The translations under genes and the position numbers were made by a program. Of a stretch of DNA of 64,000 bases, positions 42,264 to 49,237 are shown in pieces. The notes under the pieces were generated by a model that was given only the letters and a program-made list of their open reading frames with translations, was not told where the DNA came from and made no database searches. Positions within the stretch are counted from its first letter, which is position 1. The number at the start of each line of letters is the position of its first letter. The stretch lies in NCBI GenBank assembly GCA_963589425.1, contig CAVAKZ010000005.1:1-64000 (forward strand), in the 5' to 3' direction. Source of the DNA: CAKRJP01 sp963589425 (GTDB lineage Bacteria > Bacillota > Clostridia > Lachnospirales > Lachnospiraceae).

Positions 42264-43556
42264 ATGGCTATGAATTATAAGAGGCTGATCCCATGTATAT
42301 TTATAAAAAATGGAAAGGCAGTACGGTGGTTTGACGATGATACGGTTATTTCCGATGAAGTTATCGGACTTGCCAGATCCTACAGTAAGCATGGGGCTGA
42401 CGAACTTTTGATTCTGGATCTTGCCTCATCTGAGGAGGAACATGAGTATCATATTGATCTTATCAAGCAGATTAATAGAAAGCTTCATATTCCAACAGCT
42501 GTTGGTGGTCATATTTGCAATCAGGAGGATGTAAAGCGGGCTCTATATACCGGTGCCAAGCGGGTGATTTTGAATTTCTCAAAACCAGAAAATGTCTCTC
42601 TTATTGCAGATGCTTATAAGCGCTTTGGCAGTGAAAAAATTGCAGTTCTTTTATACGATTTTGATGGTTTATTTAAGCATTTAAACACCATAACACAATA
42701 TTCCAGCGAGATTATATTTATGGGTCTGCCGGATATGAATTCCGTAGCAAATGTGACGGACCTTCCTTATGTAGTAATTACAGATTCTACAGAGGAAGAA
42801 GAACTAATGGAAATCCTGAAATCCAAAGGGGTCAAGGGGCTTTCAGGAAGCTATGTCAGTGAATTGGGACGTAATCTGAAGAAATTTAAGAGAAAATGTG
42901 GTCAGAGAAATATTAAAATGAGCTCCTTTGAAAGCTCTATGGAATTCTCTCAGTTTAAGCTAAATGACCAAGGTCTGATTCCGGTTATTGTTCAGCACTA
43001 TGTCACCAACGAGATTTTAATGCTGGCATATATGAATGAAGAAGCTTATTATCATACGATTAAATCAGGAAGAATGACCTACTACAGCCGAAGCAGAAAT
43101 CAGCTGTGGATCAAGGGAGAGACTAGCGGTCATTATCAATACGTAAAATCCCTTACCATCGATTGCGATTATGATACCATTTTGGCAAAGGTAGATCAGG
43201 TGGGGGCAGCCTGCCATACAGGAAATCCAACCTGTTTTTTCACCCCACTGGCGGGACAAGACCAGGAAGTGAAAAATCCTAAGAAGATTTTCGAGGCCCT
43301 TTATCAGAAAATTGCAGAAGATAAGTTTCATCCAAAGGCAGAGTCCTATAATACCTTTTTATTCGAAAAAGGTATTGATAGCATCTTGAAGAAAATGGGA
43401 GAGGAAGCGGTAGAGGTAGTTGTCGCAGCAAAGAATCCGGTGACGGAAGAGCTGAAATACGAACTGGGAGATCTCCTATATGATATGATGGTTCTCATGG
43501 TCGAAAAAGGAATTACATGGGAAGATGTGATGAAAGAACTATCAGATCGTACATAA
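42264..43556 (+). CDS. hisIE: HisIE with an N-terminal degenerate HisA/HisF-like barrel
   Basis: The 430-residue protein has three parts. Residues about 1-218 resemble the HisA/HisF barrel (RLIPCIFIKNGKAVRW, PTAVGGHICNQEDVKRALYTGAKRVILN). Residues about 225-320 are phosphoribosyl-AMP cyclohydrolase HisI (MLAYMNEEAYYHTIKSG, metal Cys in DCDYD and CHTGNPTC). Residues about 335-430 are phosphoribosyl-ATP pyrophosphatase HisE (KKMGEEAVEVVVAAKN, ELGDLLYDMMVLM). In the barrel the position of the first catalytic Asp of HisF is Phe13, and the second strand with Asp130 reads AVLLYDFDG, with Leu at the aligned site. Phosphate-site glycines remain. The barrel is probably non-catalytic and structural or regulatory. 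Confidence 0.88.
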   Translation: MAMNYKRLIPCIFIKNGKAVRWFDDDTVISDEVIGLARSYSKHGADELLILDLASSEEEHEYHIDLIKQINRKLHIPTAVGGHICNQEDVKRALYTGAKRVILNFSKPENVSLIADAYKRFGSEKIAVLLYDFDGLFKHLNTITQYSSEIIFMGLPDMNSVANVTDLPYVVITDSTEEEELMEILKSKGVKGLSGSYVSELGRNLKKFKRKCGQRNIKMSSFESSMEFSQFKLNDQGLIPVIVQHYVTNEILMLAYMNEEAYYHTIKSGRMTYYSRSRNQLWIKGETSGHYQYVKSLTIDCDYDTILAKVDQVGAACHTGNPTCFFTPLAGQDQEVKNPKKIFEALYQKIAEDKFHPKAESYNTFLFEKGIDSILKKMGEEAVEVVVAAKNPVTEELKYELGDLLYDMMVLMVEKGITWEDVMKELSDRT

Positions 43557-43573
43557 TAAAAATAAACCCACAA

Positions 43574-43618
43574 AAAAGAAGAAGCGGTAGGAAAACCTAC
43601 TGCTTCTTCTTTTCTTTT
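43574..43618. terminator. Bidirectional terminator of the his operon and the activase gene
   Basis: AAGAAGAAGC and GTAGG arms pair with CCTAC and GCTTCTTCTT around an AAAA loop, with T-rich and A-rich flanks, between converging genes. Confidence 0.88.
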
Positions 43619-43625
43619 GCTTTTA

Positions 43626-46600
43626 TTACTGACCTAAATTTTTGTTAGCTGTCGAAAGCATTAATTTAATACGATTTAACTGGTTTACTTCACTGGCTCC
43701 TGGATCAAAGTCAATAGCTACCACATTGGACTGGGGATAGCGTCTTCTCAGTTCCTTAATAACACCCTTGCCTACCACGTGGTTGGGCAGACATGCAAAA
43801 GGCTGGGTACATACGATATTAGGAACACCACCGTGGATAAGCTCCAGCATTTCTCCTGTTAAGAACCACCCCTCCCCTGTTTGATTACCCAGGGATACAA
43901 TATCAGAAGCCATCCGGCCAAGTTCTCTAATATCTGTAGGTGGATCAAAATGCTTGCTGTTTTTAAAGGCTTTTGTGGCAGGTGCTCTAAACCAATCCAT
44001 AGCCTTAATTCCTAAGTTAGCTATTTTAGCTTTTGATTTTGCAAAGCCAAGCTTCTCAACCTTGAAGTTTTGATTATAGAAACTATAGTATAGGAAATCT
44101 AAAAGGTCAGGAACTACAGCCTCAGCTCCCTCGTGCTCCAATAACTCTACCAGGTAGTTGTTGGCTGCAGGTAAGAATTTAACCAGAATTTCTCCAACCA
44201 CACCTACTCTTGGTTTTTTGATGTCCAGTGTTTCCACATTATCAAAGTCATGAATAATATCCTGACAAAGTCTCTTAAATCCGTATCTAGTAGGATATTT
44301 TAGGGAGACAAATTCCTTACAAACCTTTTCCCATTTTTCGTGAAGCCCATCAACAGTTCCCGGTACAGCTTCATAAGGGCGCATGCGGTATACGCATTTC
44401 ATAAAAATGTCACCAAATACGGCAGCATAAAGACCGCGGAGTACAAGTCCTGGGGTAATCTTAAAGCCAGGGTTGCCTTCTAAGCCACTAAGGTTAATTG
44501 AAATAACCGGAATATGTCCGTAGCCAGCCTTGTGGAGGGCTTTTCGGATAAATCCGATATAGTTGGAAGCACGACAACCACCGCCGGTTTGGCTGATGAT
44601 TACAGCGATTTTATCGGTATCATATCTGCCGGAAAGAATGGCTTCCATAATCTGGCCTACTACCATAAGGGAGGGGTAACATGCATCATTATTTACGTAT
44701 TTCAGTCCTACATCTACGGAGTGTTTATTGTCATTAGGAAGTACTTCCAAATGATAGCCAGATGCATTAAATGCCGCTTCCAAAATATTAAAGTGGATTG
44801 GAGACATCTGTGGGCAAAGGATGGTGTAATCCTTACGCATTGCCTTGGTGAAGGGCACCTTTTCAATGGCTGCTGAGCGAATTTCTCTGGTTTCGTTTCT
44901 TGACTTTCTTACTCGAAGAGCTGCTAAGAGGGAACGAACACGAATTCTTGCAGCACCTAAGTTGTTTACTTCATCAATTTTTAAGGTGGTGTAAATCTTG
45001 CCTGAATTATTCAAAATGTCAGCCACCTGATCTGTGGTAACTGCATCTAAACCGCATCCAAAGGAATTTAACTGAATTAAATCTAAAAAATCAACGGTTT
45101 TTACATAATTAGCTGCTGCGTAAAGCCTGGAGTGGTACATCCATTGGTCCATAACATTTAAAGGATGCTCCGCAGGGTTTAAGTGAGAAATGGAATCCTC
45201 GGTTAAAACAGCAATATTGTAGGAGTTGATCATCTCAGGCAGGCCGTGGTGAATTTCTGGATCAATATGGTAAGGGCGTCCCGCTAATACAATTCCATGA
45301 TTACCGGTCTTTTGAAGGAACTCGATGGTTTCTTCCCCTTTTCTTCGCATATCTTCTCTTGCGGATGCAAGTTCAACCCAGGCTAAATGTACCGCTTCTC
45401 TAATTTCACTTTGTGAAATCTTATATTTCTCAGAGAAGGTCTCGATTAAAGCATAGCTAATAGTATCTTCGCTCTCAAAAGAGATAAAAGGATGAATAAA
45501 ATCAATCTGTCCATTTACGATGGCATCAATGTTGTTTTTAATATTTTCTGGGTAGGAGGTAACAATTGGACAGTTATAGTGATTGTTAGCCTCAGAAAAT
45601 TCCTTTCGCTCATAAGGAATACTTGGATAGAAAATCCGTCGTACATTTTTATTAATCAGCCACTGCACATGCCCGTGGGCCAGCTTTGCCGGATAGCACT
45701 CTGACTCGCTGGGAATGGACTCAATACCAAGTTCATAAATTTTTCTGGTAGATGCAGGAGAGAGTACCACCCGAAATCCTAGCTTGTTAAAAAATGTAAA
45801 CCAGAAAGGATAATTCTCATACATATTCAGAACTCTTGGGATACCAATAGTTCCCCTTGTGGCTTCGCTGACATCTAAAGGCTCATAGTCAAAATACCGG
45901 TGCATCTTATAATCAAAAAGATTGGGAAGCTTGTTTTTGGCTTTTTCTTTTCCTAAACCGCGCTCGCATCGGTTACCGGTAATGAACTTACGGCCGCCGC
46001 TAAAGTGATTGATGGTAAGGCGACAGTTGTTGGTACATCCACGGCACTTAGTCATAGTAGTGGAGTATTCCATAGCTTCAATGGCACTGATAGGGAGCAT
46101 GCTGGTTTCCTGAGCCTGGTCATAGCGCTCTCTGGCAATTAAAGCTGCACCAAAGGCTCCCATAATACCTGCAATGTCCGGACGGACTGCCTGGCAATTG
46201 GCAATTTTCTCAAAGCTTCGAAGAACAGCGTTGTTGTAAAAAGTACCACCCTGAACTACAATATGTTTTCCTAATTCAGAAGCGTCAGATACCTTAATAA
46301 CCTTAAATAATGCATTCTTGATGACAGAGTAGGCAAGGCCGGCAGAAATATCAGCTACAGAGGCACCTTCCTTTTGAGCCTGTTTTACCTTGGAGTTCAT
46401 AAATACAGTACACCGGGTGCCAAGGTCAATAGGATGTTCAGCAAAAAGGGCCTCTTTTGCAAAGTCCTGAACCGTAAAGTTGAGAGATTTTGCAAAGGTC
46501 TCGATAAAGGAACCGCATCCGGAAGAACAAGCCTCATTTAGCTGTACACTATCTACGGTTTGGTTCTTGATCTTGATACATTTCATGTCCTGGCCGCCGA

Positions 46601-47864
46601 TGTCCAGGATACAGTCTACGTCCGGTTCAAAGTAGGCAGCAGCATAGTAGTGGGCAATGGTCTCTACCTCTCCTTCATCCAGAAGAAGGGCTGCCTTGAT
46701 CAAAGCCTCTCCATATCCTGTGGAGCAGGAATGGACAATTTCCACATTTTTCGGCAATTTAGAGTAAATATCCTTGATGGCGGAAATAGTAGTACCTAAA
46801 GGGTCTCCGTCATTGTTGTGGTAGAAGGAGTATAAAAGGGTACCGTCTTCCCCAACCAGGGCAGCTTTGGTGGTAGTAGATCCTGCGTCAATTCCTAAAA
46901 ATGCTTTTCCAGAATAAGATGCTAAATCGCCTACAGGAACCTTATGCTCATCGTGGCGTTTGTTGAATTCGTCCCATTCCTCATTGTTTGCAAAAAGAGG
47001 CTCTAGACGATCTACCTCAAACTCCATGGTGATCTTGCCTTCCAAACGTTTTTGCATGTCTAAAAGGGATACTGGTGTATCCTGCTTTGAATTTAGGGCA
47101 GAGCCAATGGCTGCAAATAAGTGAGAGTTATCCGGGGCAATGGTGTGTTCCTCATCTAAGTTTAAGGTTCTTACAAAAGCAACTTTAAGCTCAGATAAGA
47201 AGTGTAAAGGTCCGCCTAAAAAGGCTACATGTCCGCGAATAGGCTTGCCGCAGGCCAGGCCACTGATGGTCTGATTCACTACTGCCTGGAAAATAGAAGC
47301 AGCCAGATCCTCTCTGGAGGCACCATCATTAATTAAAGGCTGAATATCTGTCTTGGCAAATACACCACAGCGTGCAGCAATGGTATAGAGAGCCTGATAA
47401 TTTTTCGCATATTCGTTTAAGCCAGAGGCATCTGTCTGCAGAAGAGAGGCCATTTGGTCGATGAAGGAACCGGTACCACCGGCACAAACGCCGTTCATAC
47501 GTTGTTCAATATTGCCGCCTTCAAAATAAATAATTTTTGCATCCTCGCCACCAAGTTCTATGGCAACATCTGTCTGTGGAGCATAATCCTGAAGGGCAGT
47601 GGAAACAGCCACAACCTCCTGAACAAAAGGAACGCCCAAGTGCTTAGCAAGAGTAAGTCCGCCGGAACCGGTGATTACCGGAGAGGCAGTTACCTTTCCA
47701 ACCTTGTCAATAGCGCGTTCCAAAAGGCCGGACAGGGTCTCCTGAATATTGGCAAAATGTCTTTCATAATCGGAAAATACTACCTGTTTCTCTTTATCTA
47801 ACAGGGCGATTTTTACTGTAGTTGAACCAATATCAATGCCTAAAGTATATAAATTTTGATTCAT
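43626..47864 (-). CDS. Giant acyl-CoA dehydratase activase-related protein (two BcrAD/BadFG ATPase domains)
   Basis: The 1412-residue protein fuses two ASKHA-type activase domains (about 1-265 and 322-590), a Cys-rich segment (about 605-650, CRGCTNNC and NRCERGLG), a DUF2229-like region (about 670-890) and a part resembling the D component of 2-hydroxyacyl-CoA dehydratase (about 1010-1290). Both activase domains keep the phosphate motif GSTTxKxALL and the cluster cysteines (GVCAGGTGSF with AARCGVF; EACSSGCGSF with GTRCTVF). Classical activases pass electrons to a dehydratase at the cost of ATP. No dehydratase subunit genes are adjacent, and the true substrate of these giant fusions is unknown. 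A GAGG SD precedes the ATG. Confidence 0.9.
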   Translation of the reverse strand: MNQNLYTLGIDIGSTTVKIALLDKEKQVVFSDYERHFANIQETLSGLLERAIDKVGKVTASPVITGSGGLTLAKHLGVPFVQEVVAVSTALQDYAPQTDVAIELGGEDAKIIYFEGGNIEQRMNGVCAGGTGSFIDQMASLLQTDASGLNEYAKNYQALYTIAARCGVFAKTDIQPLINDGASREDLAASIFQAVVNQTISGLACGKPIRGHVAFLGGPLHFLSELKVAFVRTLNLDEEHTIAPDNSHLFAAIGSALNSKQDTPVSLLDMQKRLEGKITMEFEVDRLEPLFANNEEWDEFNKRHDEHKVPVGDLASYSGKAFLGIDAGSTTTKAALVGEDGTLLYSFYHNNDGDPLGTTISAIKDIYSKLPKNVEIVHSCSTGYGEALIKAALLLDEGEVETIAHYYAAAYFEPDVDCILDIGGQDMKCIKIKNQTVDSVQLNEACSSGCGSFIETFAKSLNFTVQDFAKEALFAEHPIDLGTRCTVFMNSKVKQAQKEGASVADISAGLAYSVIKNALFKVIKVSDASELGKHIVVQGGTFYNNAVLRSFEKIANCQAVRPDIAGIMGAFGAALIARERYDQAQETSMLPISAIEAMEYSTTMTKCRGCTNNCRLTINHFSGGRKFITGNRCERGLGKEKAKNKLPNLFDYKMHRYFDYEPLDVSEATRGTIGIPRVLNMYENYPFWFTFFNKLGFRVVLSPASTRKIYELGIESIPSESECYPAKLAHGHVQWLINKNVRRIFYPSIPYERKEFSEANNHYNCPIVTSYPENIKNNIDAIVNGQIDFIHPFISFESEDTISYALIETFSEKYKISQSEIREAVHLAWVELASAREDMRRKGEETIEFLQKTGNHGIVLAGRPYHIDPEIHHGLPEMINSYNIAVLTEDSISHLNPAEHPLNVMDQWMYHSRLYAAANYVKTVDFLDLIQLNSFGCGLDAVTTDQVADILNNSGKIYTTLKIDEVNNLGAARIRVRSLLAALRVRKSRNETREIRSAAIEKVPFTKAMRKDYTILCPQMSPIHFNILEAAFNASGYHLEVLPNDNKHSVDVGLKYVNNDACYPSLMVVGQIMEAILSGRYDTDKIAVIISQTGGGCRASNYIGFIRKALHKAGYGHIPVISINLSGLEGNPGFKITPGLVLRGLYAAVFGDIFMKCVYRMRPYEAVPGTVDGLHEKWEKVCKEFVSLKYPTRYGFKRLCQDIIHDFDNVETLDIKKPRVGVVGEILVKFLPAANNYLVELLEHEGAEAVVPDLLDFLYYSFYNQNFKVEKLGFAKSKAKIANLGIKAMDWFRAPATKAFKNSKHFDPPTDIRELGRMASDIVSLGNQTGEGWFLTGEMLELIHGGVPNIVCTQPFACLPNHVVGKGVIKELRRRYPQSNVVAIDFDPGASEVNQLNRIKLMLSTANKNLGQ

Positions 47865-47933
47865 AACAATAACCTCGTTTTCTAAAAAATGTTAATTTCT
47901 TCTTATTAATATGTGTTTAAGCAAACATTACAT

Positions 47934-47962
47934 ATTATGCGACAAAAGAATTTAAATGTCAA
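47934..47962 (-). promoter_or_regulatory. Promoter of the giant activase gene
   Basis: On the minus strand TTGACA (47957-47962), 17-bp spacer and CATAAT (47934-47939). The start near 47927 coincides with an inverted repeat, TGTTT-AAGC-AAACA (47914-47927), that could be an operator or leader hairpin. Confidence 0.75.
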
Positions 47963-48113
47963 TTTGAAAAGGATAAAGAGTTGTTAAGAAAGCGTAAAGA
48001 AAATAAAGAGAAAATATCCGGCAGACCGGTAAGATAAAAAGAAGTGGGTCAGGTGATAGATGAAATATTTATAAAGCCAGGATGAAATGTCCGTGAATTT
48101 ATGGGAGCCTACA

Positions 48114-48142
48114 TTGACAAAGAAACCTAGGCTGGATAAAAT
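48114..48142 (+). promoter_or_regulatory. Promoter of the rhomboid-like gene
   Basis: TTGACA (48114-48119), 17-bp spacer and TAAAAT (48137-48142), about 36 nt before the ATG. The rest of the 320-base intergenic region (47865-48184) holds the divergent activase promoter and no gene that I can see. Confidence 0.75.
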
Positions 48143-48184
48143 AAAAACAGTTTAGCCCGAAATAAGATAAAGGAGTTTGTAAAC

Positions 48185-49054
48185 ATGAATTGGTTAAATA
48201 AATTAGAGCGGAAGTTTGGTAAGTATGCTATTCCGAATCTTATGGTCTATATTATCATACTGTATGCTGCAGGATTCTTCCTAAGTTTAGTAAATCCCAG
48301 CTTCTACTATCAGTATCTAAGCCTTAATGCAGCGGCAATTTTAAAGGGGCAGGTTTGGAGGATATTTACCTTTATTATTAATCCCCCATCTAGCAGTTTA
48401 ATCTTCATTGTGTTCGTTCTTTATATGTATTATATGCTGGGAATCCAATTAGAGCGGGTTTGGGGAGCTTTTAAGTTTAATCTTTATTTTTTCTCCGGGA
48501 TGTTCTTTGAGGTGATTGCAGCTATTTTAATTTATCTTGTTACTGGGATAAACCTTACCATGGACACCTGGTACTTGAACATGTCCTTGTTTTTTGCCTT
48601 TGCAGCCCTTTATCCGGATTTGGAATTTTTATTATTTATGATTATTCCTATTAAGGCAAAATGGTTGGCAGTAGTGGATGGGCTCTATTTCTTATATGCC
48701 ATTGTCCAGGCTTTCTTACCTGCTTATGGAGGAAATGCTCTTTATGGAGTCTACTACAGAGCCAATGCTGTGGCGGCAGTACTTTCTATCTTGAATTTCC
48801 TGATCTTTTTCTTTAGTACTAGGAAGGCTCAAAAGTATAATCCAAAGCAGTTTGCTAGAAGACAGCAGTTTAAAAGAGAGACCAGACAGGCAAGACCTCA
48901 GAATAGCTATGCCGGAGGGGCAAGACATCGTTGCGCTGTTTGTGGAAGAACAGAATTAGATGATAGTAAATTAGAATTTCGTTATTGCTCTAAATGTAAT
49001 GGAAATTTTGAGTATTGTCAGGATCATTTGTTTACCCATCAGCATGTGAAGTGA
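48185..49054 (+). CDS. Rhomboid-fold membrane protein with C-terminal Cys/His cluster, probably non-proteolytic
   Basis: The 289-residue protein has about six hydrophobic segments between residues 18 and 215 and the rhomboid landmarks GQVWRIFTFI and LGIQLERVWGAFKFNLYFFSG. The GxSG motif expected in the fourth helix is replaced by LNMSLFFAFA, and no His is found in the last helix (YRANAVAAVLSILNF), so protease activity is doubtful. A basic linker follows. The tail, CAVCGRTELDDSKLEFRYCSKC with later Cys and His residues, looks like a zinc ribbon. It has its own promoter and terminator. The role is unknown; a membrane adaptor or derlin-like function is conceivable. Confidence 0.8.
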   Translation: MNWLNKLERKFGKYAIPNLMVYIIILYAAGFFLSLVNPSFYYQYLSLNAAAILKGQVWRIFTFIINPPSSSLIFIVFVLYMYYMLGIQLERVWGAFKFNLYFFSGMFFEVIAAILIYLVTGINLTMDTWYLNMSLFFAFAALYPDLEFLLFMIIPIKAKWLAVVDGLYFLYAIVQAFLPAYGGNALYGVYYRANAVAAVLSILNFLIFFFSTRKAQKYNPKQFARRQQFKRETRQARPQNSYAGGARHRCAVCGRTELDDSKLEFRYCSKCNGNFEYCQDHLFTHQHVK

Positions 49055-49099
49055 TCGTAAACAATTCCAAACAATTTCAACAAAAGATTAAAAAACATC

Positions 49100-49134
49100 A
49101 AGGAAAGTGATTAATTTCATCACTTTCCTTTTTT
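49100..49134 (+). terminator. Terminator of the rhomboid-like gene
   Basis: AAGGAAAGTGAT and its perfect complement form a 12-bp stem with a 7-base loop and six T. Confidence 0.92.
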
Positions 49135-49168
49135 GAGGACCTATGATAGACTAGAGAAGTCTTAAAAA

Positions 49169-49197
49169 AAGACAAGAGTTTTGATTTATATTATGAT
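49169..49197 (+). promoter_or_regulatory. Candidate promoter of leuA-araC
   Basis: AAGACA (49169-49174), 17-bp spacer and TATGAT (49192-49197). The -10 is good and the -35 is partial, as often seen at activated promoters. The start would be near 49204. Confidence 0.5.
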
Positions 49198-49199
49198 AT

Positions 49200-49221
49200 T
49201 TTAATAGAAATTTAATAGAAA
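49200..49221 (+). repeat. Two perfect tandem 11-bp direct repeats at the leuA-araC start
   Basis: TTTAATAGAAA occurs twice back to back (49200-49210 and 49211-49221), about one helical turn apart, between the -10 and the SD. Direct repeats are the usual form of AraC-family half-sites, and the gene directly downstream encodes an AraC-type domain. Simple AT-rich duplication by slippage is the alternative. Confidence 0.6.
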
Positions 49222-49237
49222 AGAGGATAAGGATTTG

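Noticed and set aside
46560..46799. Plus-strand open frames inside the giant activase gene and similar opposite-strand frames throughout
   Set aside because: They lack SD sites and family motifs and follow from the codon pattern of the real gene on the other strand.
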